From Prochlorococcus sp. AG-402-P18 (lineage in GTDB: Bacteria; Cyanobacteriota; Cyanobacteriia; PCC-6307; Cyanobiaceae), in the NCBI GenBank assembly GCA_003216275.1, contig QCJC01000004.1, positions 1 to 64,000 on the forward strand: 64,000 nt of DNA. The letters are read 5' to 3'. Of this stretch, positions 8,057-17,366 are shown piece by piece. The first letter of the stretch is position 1; each line of letters opens with the position of its first letter. The notes below the pieces were generated by a model. It was given only the letters and a program-made list of their open reading frames with translations, made no database searches and was not told the DNA's origin. The position numbers and the translations under genes were made by a program.

Positions 8057-8413
8057 TTAGTCTTCAAGAAGAAGTTGCTTGAATTGCGTATAGAGGTTTA
8101 TAGATTCGTTGATATCAATCTTGTCTGAATTTTTATTCATGTCTGGGTTTGTATTGGAGGGTGTTTCAAGGCTATTTGATTCAAGTTGTTTTAGACGATC
8201 TAGCAAATGGGGAGGAACATTACCATCTGGGCTAATCTCCATCAATTCTCGAAAAAGTTTTTCAGGATTTTCTTCGATTTCAACTGGATGTAAATTCTGC
8301 TTTTTAGTTGTCTTTGAATTCTGGAATTCAATTGGTTGAGATTTCAAAATCTCTTTAGGAAGTTTTCGTCCAAGTTCTTTTAAGCGCTGAAGGCTATGGC
8401 TATCAAAAGACAT
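8057..8413 (-). CDS. Hypothetical protein upstream of rlmH
   Basis: The 118-aa hydrophilic, acidic protein has predicted helices (SLQRLKELGRKLP at the N-terminus, PPHLLDRLKQLES in the middle, ESINLYTQFKQLLLED at the C-terminus) separated by Asn/Ser/Pro-rich linkers. There is no signal or membrane segment and no family is recognised. It ends 24 bp before rlmH on the same strand, so a transcriptional unit is likely. Its length, codon use and clean stop argue for a real gene. Confidence 0.65.
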   Translation of the reverse strand: MSFDSHSLQRLKELGRKLPKEILKSQPIEFQNSKTTKKQNLHPVEIEENPEKLFRELMEISPDGNVPPHLLDRLKQLESNSLETPSNTNPDMNKNSDKIDINESINLYTQFKQLLLED

Positions 8414-8526
8414 TTTTGAATATGTATATTGATTGAAGATCTTTTAATGAGTATATTTTAAATAATTTAGTTTTACATGAGTGAAATATTTGAGCTTGTC
8501 TAATCTGGCTTTCAGGATTTACACAG

Positions 8527-9375
8527 TTGGGTGATAAAGCTTTGAATGATTTTAGACATTTTCCTAGGAAGCGCTTCGGACAGCATTGGTTAAAAGACCA
8601 GCGAGTCCTTGATCAAATAGTTAAGGCTGCCAAATTGAATAGGGATGATTGCGTATTGGAAGTTGGGCCAGGTAAAGGAGCTTTAACTGAGAAATTAATT
8701 GAATCCCAAGCAAGATTTATTCATGCCATAGAGCTTGATAGAGATTTAGTAGTGGGTTTGAGAAAACGTTTTAAACACCAAAAAAAATTTAGTCTGACAG
8801 AGGGGGATATTTTATCTGTCCCATTAGAGGCTGGAAATGGACATAGTATTAATAAAGTTGTAGCTAATATTCCTTACAACATTACAGGACCACTATTAAG
8901 CAGATTGATTGGAAAATTAGGAAAAGAGCCTGAAAATAATTTTGAGATGTTAGTTTTGCTTATGCAGAAGGAGTTAGCTCAAAGAATTGTTGCGCTTCCT
9001 GGAGATAGTAATTTTAGTGCTTTAAGTGTAAGAATTCAGTTACTAGCAAAATGTCAAGATGTATGTGACGTTCCTCCTAAATGCTTTCAGCCTGCACCAA
9101 AGGTTGATTCCAAAGTGGTCTTGATTAAACCATTTATATCAAGTGATAAAGATTTTTATGAGATTGGGAATTTATTGGAGAAACTTTTAAAACTTGCTTT
9201 TTCTGGTAGAAGAAAGAAACTACGTAACACGATTGGAAGTTTTGTAACTTCTAACGAACAAATAAAAGATTTTTTTGCCTTCAGAGGTATTAGTCTTGAC
9301 CAAAGACCACAGGAAATTTCTCCTTCCAATTGGTTTGCTTTGGCAAAAGCTTTAAAAGAAACTTGTATTATTTAA
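8527..9375 (+). CDS. rsmA: 16S rRNA dimethyladenosine transferase RsmA (KsgA)
   Basis: The protein has RKRFGQHWLKD near the N-terminus, the AdoMet-binding motif VLEVGPGKGALTEKL (about 43-57), the catalytic NIPYNITGPLL (about 114-124) and a C-terminal helical domain. It dimethylates two adjacent adenosines near the 3' end of 16S rRNA. No ATG is available at the expected start. TTG at 8527 gives 282 aa, and an in-frame TTG at 8542 gives a product closer to the usual family N-terminus. ispE begins 1 bp after the stop. Confidence 0.95.
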   Translation: MGDKALNDFRHFPRKRFGQHWLKDQRVLDQIVKAAKLNRDDCVLEVGPGKGALTEKLIESQARFIHAIELDRDLVVGLRKRFKHQKKFSLTEGDILSVPLEAGNGHSINKVVANIPYNITGPLLSRLIGKLGKEPENNFEMLVLLMQKELAQRIVALPGDSNFSALSVRIQLLAKCQDVCDVPPKCFQPAPKVDSKVVLIKPFISSDKDFYEIGNLLEKLLKLAFSGRRKKLRNTIGSFVTSNEQIKDFFAFRGISLDQRPQEISPSNWFALAKALKETCII

Positions 9376-9376
9376 A

Positions 9377-10339
9377 ATGGCAGCTTCCAAGGTAAATGAT
9401 AACTTTCTCATTGCATTTGCAAATGCAAAAATTAATTTGCACTTGGAGATTTTAGGTATGAGAGCTGATGGCTTTCATGAATTGTCAATGGTTATGCAAA
9501 GCATTAATCTTAGTGATCGATTGAAGATGATTAATAGTGAAACTAATAATATTACCCTTAAATCAAATAATAATGAGATTTCTAATGGAAATGATAACTT
9601 AATAATAAAAGCTGCAAAGCTCTTGAGGTGCAAAGTAGGGAATCCAGAATTAGGTGTTAATATTGAGCTAGAAAAAAATATTCCGATAGGAGCAGGATTA
9701 GCCGGTGGATCTACCGATGCGGCTGCAACGTTTGTTGGATTGAATAAACTTTGGAATTTAAGTCTTGAGATTAAAGAATTAGAAAATATCTCTAAAGAAA
9801 TAGGTTCTGATATACCTTTCTGTATATCTGGAGGCAGGCAATTATGTTTTGGCAGAGGAGAGGTTTTAGAAAAACTAAATTGTAGAAATTTAAATATGGG
9901 AGTTATTTTGGTTAAAAATCCTTTAATACAAATCTCAACACCAGTTGCATATAAAAAATATAAAGAACATTATGGTCATACATATCTTAAAGAAGAAAGG
10001 GATTTTGAAATCAAGAGAGATGTTGTCAGATCTATTGACTGGTCAGATGAGAATATATTTTACAATCGGTCAAAAATACAAAATGACTTACAAAAAGTAG
10101 TTTTTCCCATGGCATCAGAGGTGGAAGAGTCTTTGAGAATACTTAATAGTTTGCCCGGTTCTATTCTCGTCTCGATGAGTGGTTCCGGCCCCAGCTGTTT
10201 TGCCTTATTTTCAAATTATGATGAAGCAAATAAAGTGCTAAAAGAACATTTTAACAAATTTAAAAAAGCTGGTTTATCCGCTTGGGTATGTTCAATGATG
10301 TCTAATGGAGTGCAATTGGAAAATGAATTCACCAATTAA
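9377..10339 (+). CDS. ispE: 4-diphosphocytidyl-2-C-methyl-D-erythritol kinase
   Basis: The 320-aa GHMP kinase has AFANAKINLHLEILG (about 13-27), the ATP-binding loop PIGAGLAGGSTDAAA (about 107-121) and the C-terminal SMSGSGPSCFALF (about 276-288). It phosphorylates CDP-methylerythritol in the non-mevalonate isoprenoid pathway, which feeds chlorophyll phytyl chains, carotenoids and quinones. dxs, the first step of the same pathway, lies at about 28-30 kb in this window. It follows rsmA by 1 bp, and its 3' end overlaps the DUF3082 gene. Confidence 0.96.
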   Translation: MAASKVNDNFLIAFANAKINLHLEILGMRADGFHELSMVMQSINLSDRLKMINSETNNITLKSNNNEISNGNDNLIIKAAKLLRCKVGNPELGVNIELEKNIPIGAGLAGGSTDAAATFVGLNKLWNLSLEIKELENISKEIGSDIPFCISGGRQLCFGRGEVLEKLNCRNLNMGVILVKNPLIQISTPVAYKKYKEHYGHTYLKEERDFEIKRDVVRSIDWSDENIFYNRSKIQNDLQKVVFPMASEVEESLRILNSLPGSILVSMSGSGPSCFALFSNYDEANKVLKEHFNKFKKAGLSAWVCSMMSNGVQLENEFTN

Positions 10340-10685
10340 TGGATTTAAAAAAGGGGCAGACGAATTAGCCTCCTCTGATTCAATTAAGGTTGATCAAACA
10401 ATTCCTGAATCCAAGAAAGGTCCATTAAGTTTTTTATCCGGTTCAATCACCAGTTTATCTTTCTGCTTTTTAAGTCTATTTATAAGTAAAAAAATAGTCT
10501 TATATTTTTCTATTCATAACCTCAATTATTCTTCAGCAATCGCTCAGAGTATTGCTTCAGGTTTTAAAACATTAATTATAGGAATTAGCTTCCTTGCAAC
10601 TTTTACATTTGGTTTTATAGGACTAGGTTTATTTTTAGTATTTATTCGTAGTTTGATAGAAGTCAATAAGGTAAAAACAGACTAG
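10323..10685 (+). CDS. DUF3082 family membrane protein
   Basis: About 120 aa, with a polar N-terminus and two hydrophobic segments (about 38-60 and 80-105 from the chosen start). It resembles the cyanobacterial DUF3082 family found downstream of ispE. I chose the ATG at 10323, which overlaps ispE by 17 bp. An ATG 18 bases earlier is also possible. Overlap with ispE suggests cotranslation. The function is unknown. Confidence 0.7.
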   Translation: MNSPINGFKKGADELASSDSIKVDQTIPESKKGPLSFLSGSITSLSFCFLSLFISKKIVLYFSIHNLNYSSAIAQSIASGFKTLIIGISFLATFTFGFIGLGLFLVFIRSLIEVNKVKTD

Positions 10686-10722
10686 AATCCGATTATAAAA
10701 ATTGGCATATTAAGGCATTTGT

Positions 10723-10818
10723 ATGACCCTTCATGATTTGGGACTTCTTGTTTTATTGCTTTCTCCTGGCATGTTGCTTTCCGTATTGCTGTTATTTACT
10801 TTTGCGGCAGGTGGGTAA
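10723..10818 (+). CDS. 31-aa single-span membrane protein
   Basis: This short ORF encodes 31 aa: MTLHDLGLLVLLL, then SPGMLLSVLLLF and the tail TFAAGG. It is one hydrophobic helix with an N-terminal acidic/polar cap. A TAAGG Shine-Dalgarno-like sequence lies 7-8 nt before the ATG. It fills the gap between the DUF3082 gene and pdhB. Size and hydropathy recall low-molecular-weight photosystem or cytochrome subunits, but it does not match any I can name (PsaM, PsaI, PetL and PetG all differ). Confidence 0.6.
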   Translation: MTLHDLGLLVLLLSPGMLLSVLLLFTFAAGG

Positions 10819-10880
10819 TTAGGCACTGTTTGAGATAGCTTGGAATAACAAACCGGTAATCCGGGCTTTCTGTTAAGGCT

Positions 10881-11870
10881 GTGAAAGGTACTCTTTTATT
10901 TAATGCTCTTCGTGAAGCTATTGATGAAGAAATGGCAAGAGATCCTTTGGTTTGTGTAATGGGTGAGGATGTAGGTCAGTATGGAGGATCTTATAAAGTT
11001 ACGAAAGATTTATATGAAAAATATGGAGAGTTCAGAGTCCTAGATACTCCAATTGCAGAAAATAGTTTTACTGGGATGGCAGTTGGCGCTGCCATGACAG
11101 GTTTAAGACCAATTGTGGAAGGAATGAATATGGGTTTTTTATTACTGGCTTTTAATCAAATCTCTAACAACATGGGAATGTTGAGATACACAAGTGGCGG
11201 TAATTTTACTATTCCAACAGTTGTAAGAGGCCCTGGTGGCGTTGGTAGACAACTTGGTGCTGAGCATAGTCAAAGACTTGAAGCTTATTTTCATGCAGTA
11301 CCAGGGATAAAAATTGTGGCATGCAGTACTCCTACAAATGCCAAAGGTCTTATGAAAGCAGCCATTAGGGATAATAATCCTGTTCTTTTTTTTGAACATG
11401 TTCTTTTATACAACCTTACAGAAGAATTACCGGAAGGGGAATATATTTGCGCTCTAGATCAAGCCGATTTAGTAAAGGAGGGGAGCGACATTACAATACT
11501 GACTTATTCAAGGATGCGTCATCATTGTTTAAAAGCAGTGGAATTACTTAAAAAAGAAGGAATTGATGTTGAATTGATTGATTTAATAAGTCTAAAGCCT
11601 TTTGATATGGAAACTATATCTAAGTCTGTTAAGAAAACTCATAGAGTAATCATTGTTGAAGAATGTATGAAAACTGGTGGAATAGCAGCTGAGTTAATGT
11701 CTTTAATCACTGAGAATTGCTTTGATGATCTAGATGCTCCTCCTGTTCGCTTATCTAGCCAAGATATTCCTACCCCTTACAATGGAAATCTAGAAAATTT
11801 AACTATTATTCAACCTCATCAGATTGTGGAAGCGGCTGTGAAAATTGTTAAAAATCATGGAGTAGATTAA
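10881..11870 (+). CDS. pdhB: Pyruvate dehydrogenase E1 component, beta subunit
   Basis: The 329-aa protein begins at GTG (10881). It has the transketolase-like beta-subunit signature [21 protein letters not shown] (split around residues 14-35), the Glu that activates thiamine diphosphate, and [13 protein letters not shown] (about 114-126), followed by the C-terminal transketolase domain. With the alpha subunit (not in the window) it decarboxylates pyruvate and transfers acetyl groups to E2. secD starts 2 bp downstream, so pdhB-secD-secF probably form one transcript. Confidence 0.96.
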   Translation: MKGTLLFNALREAIDEEMARDPLVCVMGEDVGQYGGSYKVTKDLYEKYGEFRVLDTPIAENSFTGMAVGAAMTGLRPIVEGMNMGFLLLAFNQISNNMGMLRYTSGGNFTIPTVVRGPGGVGRQLGAEHSQRLEAYFHAVPGIKIVACSTPTNAKGLMKAAIRDNNPVLFFEHVLLYNLTEELPEGEYICALDQADLVKEGSDITILTYSRMRHHCLKAVELLKKEGIDVELIDLISLKPFDMETISKSVKKTHRVIIVEECMKTGGIAAELMSLITENCFDDLDAPPVRLSSQDIPTPYNGNLENLTIIQPHQIVEAAVKIVKNHGVD

Positions 11871-11872
11871 CT

Positions 11873-13369
11873 ATGGGTCGAAAGAATTATTGGTTTTTTG
11901 TCGTAATCGTTTTTGGAGTATTAAGTGTATTTATATGTACTAATTTACCTTTTCAATTAGGATTAGATCTACGAGGAGGTAGTCAACTTACTTTAGAAGT
12001 TCAACCTACTAAGGAAATATCCAAAATAACCTCTTTAGAAATAGAAGGTGTTAAAGCAGTTCTTGACAAGAGAGTTAATGGATTAGGAGTATCTGATTCT
12101 CAACTTCAAACAGTTGGCACAAATCAATTGCTATTGGAGTTACCAGGAGAGCAGGATCCTTCCGGTGCAGCAAAAGTTTTAGGAGAGACAGCTTTGTTAG
12201 AATTCAGGATTCAGAAAAATGGTACAGAGGTTGAATTGAGAGATTTACAATCACTTCGAAATAGAGTTGAATCTATTATTAACTTATTAGAGGAGAATAA
12301 GAATTCTTCTCAATTAATCAAGGAGATTAATGTTAATAATGAAGTTAATAAATTGTTCGATAAATATAATATAAAATCTAATCAGATATTTGATATAGAT
12401 CAATTCTCTCTTATAAGAAATGAAATAAATAAAGATATAGCAGATCTCTTTGAAAAGACATCTTTGACTGGGAAATACCTAACTAATGCTGGAAGACGTC
12501 AAGATCAAAATACTAACAATTGGGAAGTTACCCTAAGCTTTAATAATGAGGGTGGTGATAAGTTTGCTGATATAACAAAATCTATAGCTGGTACCTCTAG
12601 GTTGCTTGGAATTGTTATTGATGGCATTTCTTATAGTGAGGCAAGTGTTGGTAAGCAATTTCAGACTGCTGGTATCACGGGTGGAGCCGCTACGATAAGC
12701 GGTAATTTCACTGCTGATGACGCTAGGAACTTAGAGGTTCAATTAAGAGGAGGTGCCTTGCCTTTACCTATAGAAATTATTCAAATTAGAACAATCGGAC
12801 CTTCTCTTGGATCTCAAAACATTCGCTTAAGTCTTTTTGCTGCTTTAACAGGATTGTTCTTTGTAGGTATTTTTATGATATTTATTTATAAATTAGCTGG
12901 TTTTGTTGCTGTTTTGGCTTTAGCATTTTATGCACTATTTACTCTCTCTATTTATGCACTACTTCCAGTTACGCTAACCCTTCCTGGTATCGCAGGCTTT
13001 ATCTTGAGTATAGGAATGGCTGTTGATGCTAATGTTCTCATTTTTGAAAGGCTAAAGGAAGAATTACGCAATGGAAATACTCTGATTCGTTCAATTGATG
13101 CTAGCTTTAAAAATGCTTTTTCTTCTATTATTGATGGACATTTAACTACCTTAATTAGCTGTATAACTTTATTTTATTTGGGTACAGGTTTTGTTAAAGG
13201 TTTTGCAGCTACATTGGGTATAGGTGTTCTATTGAGTTTGTTTACAGCATTGACATGTACAAAATCAATACTTAAGTTTTTTATGAGTTATCAAGGTCTT
13301 AGAAAAGTTTCTAACTTTATAGACCCTAATCTGATTTCTTCTCCATCGATCACCGTAAATAACAACTAA
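11873..13369 (+). CDS. secD: Protein translocase subunit SecD
   Basis: The 498-aa RND-type membrane protein has TM1 near residues 6-24, then the SecD hallmark LGLDLRGGSQLTLE (about 29-42). A large periplasmic/lumenal domain follows (to about 310), then five C-terminal helices with GMAVDANVLIFER (about 381-393). SecDF uses the proton motive force to help pull proteins through SecYEG across the plasma or thylakoid membrane. It lies 2 bp after pdhB and 16 bp before secF. Confidence 0.96.
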   Translation: MGRKNYWFFVVIVFGVLSVFICTNLPFQLGLDLRGGSQLTLEVQPTKEISKITSLEIEGVKAVLDKRVNGLGVSDSQLQTVGTNQLLLELPGEQDPSGAAKVLGETALLEFRIQKNGTEVELRDLQSLRNRVESIINLLEENKNSSQLIKEINVNNEVNKLFDKYNIKSNQIFDIDQFSLIRNEINKDIADLFEKTSLTGKYLTNAGRRQDQNTNNWEVTLSFNNEGGDKFADITKSIAGTSRLLGIVIDGISYSEASVGKQFQTAGITGGAATISGNFTADDARNLEVQLRGGALPLPIEIIQIRTIGPSLGSQNIRLSLFAALTGLFFVGIFMIFIYKLAGFVAVLALAFYALFTLSIYALLPVTLTLPGIAGFILSIGMAVDANVLIFERLKEELRNGNTLIRSIDASFKNAFSSIIDGHLTTLISCITLFYLGTGFVKGFAATLGIGVLLSLFTALTCTKSILKFFMSYQGLRKVSNFIDPNLISSPSITVNNN

Positions 13370-13385
13370 TCTTAATCATAAAATT

Positions 13386-14351
13386 ATGAAATCTAGGTTC
13401 AATTTACAACTATATACTAACCGAAAGTTTGTATGGCTTGTTTCTTTTTCTTTATCTTTGATATCAATAATTGGCATGATAATATGCATTAATAGACCAT
13501 CTATTAATGCTCCTTTAAATCTAGGCCTAGACTATACTGGGGGCACACAAATAACTTTAGAGAGGAATTGTAAAAATAATTGCATAGAATTAAACACAAG
13601 TGATATATCTATAAATATAAGTTCGTTGAGAAATACAGACAAGAATTTTATTTTAAATACCTCTCCTAATTTAACTAGATCACAGATACAATTACTTGAT
13701 GATTCAAAAATAATTTCTATTAGACTTCCCTATCTCTCTGCTCAACAATCAGAATCTGTTGTAGCTTTGGTTAATGAATCTTATGGACCATTTATAAATG
13801 AAAATACTTCAGTAGAAATAATTGGCCCTAGTCTTGGTAAACAACTACTAAAAAGTAGTTTATCATCATTAATCTTTGCCTTTCTTGGGATAGCTCTATA
13901 TATAAATTTTAGATATGATCGAAGGTATTCTTTTTTAGCGTTGTTAGCATTATTTCATGATGTACTTATTGTATGTGGTGTATTTGCTTGGTTGGGAATT
14001 TTATATAATGTAGAGGTAGATTCATTATTTGCAGTTTCACTTTTAACTATTGCAGGGTATTCAGTAAATAATACTGTTGTAGTTTTTGATAGGATAAGGG
14101 AAAAAGGTTTTACAGAGAAAGAATTAAGTTTTAAATATCAGATTGATAATGCAGTGGGTGCAACTTTAACAAGAACATTATATACAAGTTTAACCACACT
14201 ACTTCCCTTGGTTTGTATATTAATTTGGGGTGGATCTTCACTATATTGGTTTGCCTTTGCTTTAATTATTGGTGTTGTTGCGGGTTCTTGGTCAAGTATA
14301 GCTTTAGCTCCCTCTCTTTTATCACTTACAAGAAAAAATGAGATTGATTAG
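13386..14351 (+). CDS. secF: Protein translocase subunit SecF
   Basis: The 321-aa protein has TM1 (about 13-33), the family motif LNLGLDYTGGTQITLE (about 43-58), a short periplasmic/lumenal domain and five C-terminal helices. These include AGYSVNNTVVVFDRIRE (about 222-238), the SecF equivalent of the SecD FxRI region. It partners SecD in the accessory translocase complex. The pair is split into two genes, as in most cyanobacteria. A small orphan gene follows within 10 bp. Confidence 0.96.
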   Translation: MKSRFNLQLYTNRKFVWLVSFSLSLISIIGMIICINRPSINAPLNLGLDYTGGTQITLERNCKNNCIELNTSDISINISSLRNTDKNFILNTSPNLTRSQIQLLDDSKIISIRLPYLSAQQSESVVALVNESYGPFINENTSVEIIGPSLGKQLLKSSLSSLIFAFLGIALYINFRYDRRYSFLALLALFHDVLIVCGVFAWLGILYNVEVDSLFAVSLLTIAGYSVNNTVVVFDRIREKGFTEKELSFKYQIDNAVGATLTRTLYTSLTTLLPLVCILIWGGSSLYWFAFALIIGVVAGSWSSIALAPSLLSLTRKNEID

Positions 14352-14357
14352 TTGATA

Positions 14358-14558
14358 ATGTATTCTAACTTGATTAAATATTTAAAAACTAATTGTATAC
14401 CAATTCTCCTTATTATTTTATCCATATATGATTTAAGAGTAGATTTAAGATTACTATTTGATTTCTTTACTTTATCATCTCTTTTTTCTATGCTTTATCA
14501 TCATCCGTTAGCAATAGCTGTTTTATTAACTAATCCTTACTTTCTCAGACCACATTGA
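14358..14558 (+). CDS. Small hypothetical membrane protein after secF
   Basis: About 66 aa from the ATG at 14358. A TTG six bases upstream would add two residues. It has one hydrophobic span (IPILLIILSIYDL, about 13-25) and a second amphipathic/hydrophobic stretch (about 28-62) ending NPYFLRPH. It starts 6 bp after the secF stop and is probably cotranscribed. No family is recognised. The conserved-looking HHPLAIAVLLTNPYFLR tail suggests it is not a random frame. Confidence 0.55.
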   Translation: MYSNLIKYLKTNCIPILLIILSIYDLRVDLRLLFDFFTLSSLFSMLYHHPLAIAVLLTNPYFLRPH

Positions 14559-14618
14559 TTTAAGTTTTAATCTTAATCATTATTCTTCCATTAGGATTGT
14601 TAGCTTTGTCGAAAGTTT

Positions 14619-14816
14619 TTATTTTTTAGATTTCTTATTTGATTTTGGTTCGATCACAGTTAGTAATTGTTCCATGTGAGTCATTAACTTCTTAACTTCA
14701 ATTGGTTCTGGTAGTGCTAGTTCTTCTGTTACTCCTAGGTGCATTTTTCTAAGTTCTGCTCTTAGAATCTTTAATGAAGCTTTTACTTCTTCTTTTTTTT
14801 CCTTTGCGGTGGCCAT
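14619..14816 (-). CDS. Small hypothetical coiled-coil protein
   Basis: The 65-aa, Lys/Glu-rich protein has a predicted helix KEEVKASLKILRAELRKM (about 8-25), a short hinge (ELALPEPIEV) and a second helix VKKLMTHMEQLLTVIEP (about 41-57), ending in a basic tail. There is no membrane segment. It stands alone and leftward between the secF-linked orphan and the glycosyltransferase gene. The function is unknown and the heptad pattern suggests oligomerisation. Confidence 0.6.
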   Translation of the reverse strand: MATAKEKKEEVKASLKILRAELRKMHLGVTEELALPEPIEVKKLMTHMEQLLTVIEPKSNKKSKK

Positions 14817-14969
14817 AATTTATGACTTAATAATTTTTACATTATACATGATAGTATTAATTCATTCTTGCTTAATTCATATTTGAAATTTAGGAAAATT
14901 TAATTTTCATTTATAGTATAGTTGAATTTGACTGTTTGTTTTTGTCTTTTGAATAAAATCCTTTCAGAT

Positions 14970-16616
14970 ATGAAAAATAATAAGACTCTTTTTATTAAAT
15001 CTATAAATGATAAGTTTACCAATTTAACATTATATTCAGTTAAGAACAAATATATATTGCCTCTTGTATTTGTTATTTTATATTTATTTTTTTATTTTTC
15101 TGTTGATTTATCTTCTCAAAGTCTTATCGCTCATGATGAAGGACTTTATGCTAGAAGATCGAGGTTGCTCGAAGAATCTAATAATTGGTTTTTATCCCCC
15201 TTTGAATCAGCCCATCACAAGACATTAGGAAGTTACTGGTTAATAGCTTTGTCAATAAAGCTTTTTGGGACTAGTGAGTTGTCACTTCGACTACCCAGTA
15301 TTGTTCTTTCTGTGATCTGTTTACTTATATCTTTTCTAATCACAAAGATAATATTAAATCAGCAATCAGCATTGATTTCAATTTGTTCATTAGCGTCAAT
15401 GCCCTTATGGATAAAATACTCTAGATACGCGAGTCCAGATATTTCTTTTGTTTTATGTATCCTTTTGGTTATTTATTTTTTTATTAAATTCATCACTTCC
15501 TATCAATCTCGTCGAACTTATTACTTTGCTTTTCTTTCTGGCTTTTTCATCTCATTAGCATTCTTTATCCGAAGTTATATGGTGTTTGTTCCTCTTTTAG
15601 GCTTGGCACCTTTCCTAATAAATCAATTGAATAAAGTAAATTATAGATCTAGAAATGTTTTTTTCTTAGGTATCTTAATAGGTCTTATACCAACTTTAGT
15701 GAATCTCTATTATGCATATTATTTATATGGTATTGAAGGTATTTCTTCCTTATTCTTTTTTGCTCGTCAAAAGGTAATAGGTGATTTCAATCCTTCTGAT
15801 GTTTTTCTTCCTTTTCTGAATATCCTATATTTGACTTTTCCTATAGGTATTTTATTTTTGTTCTGTATGATCTTTATAAGAAATAATAATAAGATTCGCT
15901 TTCCCTTATTAGTTTATTGCTATCCCTTAATATCATTTTTTACATTATATTTAATGTCAAATACATATTCTCATTATTATCTTTTTTTATTACCATCTTT
16001 ATCGTTATTATTTTCTTCTTATATCCCTTCTTTATCCATTGAAAATTTACGTTCTAGGAAAGTGCTAAATTTTCTTATTTTCTTTATTATAAATTTTATT
16101 TTTGTTCTGATTCTTTATTTCCTATTTTCAGATAGAAACTATATCTCAACCTTAACTCATCTACAAGTTTTAATTATTTATATTGTCATATCCTTAATAT
16201 CTATTTCTACTATGCTTTCAATGTTCACTTTTTATATAAGTCGATCCAAATTTAAATATAAGATTTTATTCTATAACTTTATTATTACTCAATTTACTTC
16301 TCTTTCATTATTATATAACTTTGGCATACTTGGTAGTCCAAATTATAAAACAAAATCATTTTTGAGAGATTCATATGTCAATTCTATTATTAAAACGAAT
16401 ACAATCTATCTTGTAAATGTAAATAGCAAGATAGAAACTTTGTTATCTTATTATTTACCTTCATCAGAAAGATTAAAAATGACAGATCAACTGTCTCTGT
16501 ATAATTATATTTTTACATCTGACGTTTCTCTCGTTAATAAGCTGACCAACAATAAGACTTTTGCAACTATCAGTAATTATGATCATAACTTCCTATTAAT
16601 GAACATTGTTAAGTAA
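14970..16616 (+). CDS. ArnT-like family 39 glycosyltransferase
   Basis: About 548 aa from the ATG at 14970. A TTG at 14922 would add 16 residues. It has at least ten hydrophobic segments and, after the first, the acidic DE pair at residues 56-57 (AHDEGLYARRS) followed by HKTLGSYWLIALSIKLFGTS. This is the pattern of GT39/PMT-2 enzymes that transfer sugars from polyprenyl-phosphate donors outside the membrane. The acceptor could be lipid A, polysaccharide or protein and cannot be told. It stands among orphan genes, which fits a variable envelope-modification locus. Confidence 0.8.
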   Translation: MKNNKTLFIKSINDKFTNLTLYSVKNKYILPLVFVILYLFFYFSVDLSSQSLIAHDEGLYARRSRLLEESNNWFLSPFESAHHKTLGSYWLIALSIKLFGTSELSLRLPSIVLSVICLLISFLITKIILNQQSALISICSLASMPLWIKYSRYASPDISFVLCILLVIYFFIKFITSYQSRRTYYFAFLSGFFISLAFFIRSYMVFVPLLGLAPFLINQLNKVNYRSRNVFFLGILIGLIPTLVNLYYAYYLYGIEGISSLFFFARQKVIGDFNPSDVFLPFLNILYLTFPIGILFLFCMIFIRNNNKIRFPLLVYCYPLISFFTLYLMSNTYSHYYLFLLPSLSLLFSSYIPSLSIENLRSRKVLNFLIFFIINFIFVLILYFLFSDRNYISTLTHLQVLIIYIVISLISISTMLSMFTFYISRSKFKYKILFYNFIITQFTSLSLLYNFGILGSPNYKTKSFLRDSYVNSIIKTNTIYLVNVNSKIETLLSYYLPSSERLKMTDQLSLYNYIFTSDVSLVNKLTNNKTFATISNYDHNFLLMNIVK

Positions 16617-16666
16617 TTGGTTTTTATTTCACTTTTATCTTAATATTATTGAAGAATTTAAAAATT

Positions 16667-16816
16667 ATGCTTAAATTTGCTTATACAAGGTTTTGGGTAC
16701 CAGTCTTTGGGAGAATACTTTCAAAATTAATTCCTATTATTGAAGGGAGAAATGTTCAAAATACATCGACATATGATATTGATAAAGAAAGTAAAACTAA
16801 TAATAGATATAAATGA
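16667..16816 (+). CDS. 49-aa hypothetical protein
   Basis: A short ORF with ATG at 16667 and TGA ending exactly one base before the convergent gene at 16817. The product starts MLKFAYTRFWVPVFGRIL, an amphipathic or membrane-associating helix with aromatic residues. A hydrophilic, Asn/Asp/Lys-rich tail follows. Its starting amino acids look less random than the AT-rich background. It lies 50 bp after the glycosyltransferase gene and may be cotranscribed. The function is unknown. Confidence 0.45.
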   Translation: MLKFAYTRFWVPVFGRILSKLIPIIEGRNVQNTSTYDIDKESKTNNRYK

Positions 16817-17191
16817 CTATTTTGGTAAAGTTCCTCCGTGACAATATCCCACTGCTATTGAGTTAACGTCCATTTCATTAGAGCCGTAGATTCCTTTATT
16901 TAATTTTAAATACTTTGTAGTTTTGTCAATACATGATGCACTAGAAGACGAATATCTAACTATTGGATAAAAATAACATAATCCTGCTACCAAAAGAGTG
17001 CTATAAAAAATATATTTTTTCTTATCAGTTATGTATGTATAAGTTTGTTTTTTCTTTTTAAGGATTGTGGAAAGCCAAGAGTCAGGTAAACCTATCTGAA
17101 CAAACAAAAGCTCTACCCACCATGGAAGTTTTGTTTGGTTTTTATCTGAATTGCTTTTCATTGGTGGTACTTTGATATGATTGCCCACCAT
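16817..17191 (-). CDS. Hypothetical single-pass membrane protein
   Basis: 124 aa from the longest start. An in-frame Met ten residues in is an alternative. The N-terminal half contains KLPWWVELLFVQIGLPDSWL (about 22-41), and one transmembrane helix lies near 60-76 (YIFYSTLLVAGLCYFYP). A small C-terminal domain has two Cys (SCIDKTTKY and GYCHGG) that could form a disulfide outside the cytoplasm. No named family is recognised. It is convergent with the 49-aa ORF. Confidence 0.6.
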   Translation of the reverse strand: MVGNHIKVPPMKSNSDKNQTKLPWWVELLFVQIGLPDSWLSTILKKKKQTYTYITDKKKYIFYSTLLVAGLCYFYPIVRYSSSSASCIDKTTKYLKLNKGIYGSNEMDVNSIAVGYCHGGTLPK

Positions 17192-17366
17192 TTAATATGT
17201 GTTGGGCTTTTATCATATATATATTGTAGCAATTAGAATATATCCCATATTTGTTAAAATGGAACACTTTAGAGCTATATTTATGAGTATTTACTCTTAT
17301 TTTCCTAGCTTTCTAATCTGATTAATAGATGATTGATTTTTAGTTTATAGATAGTGTATTATTTTT

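Noticed and set aside
10853-10870. CCGG-TAAT-CCGG hairpin before pdhB as a terminator or riboswitch
   Set aside because: The stem is only 4 bp and is followed by GCTTTCTGTT rather than a clear T-run. It is too weak to call.
17260-17322. 20-codon frame before the gene at 17367
   Set aside because: Too short, no ribosome-binding site, and composition like background.
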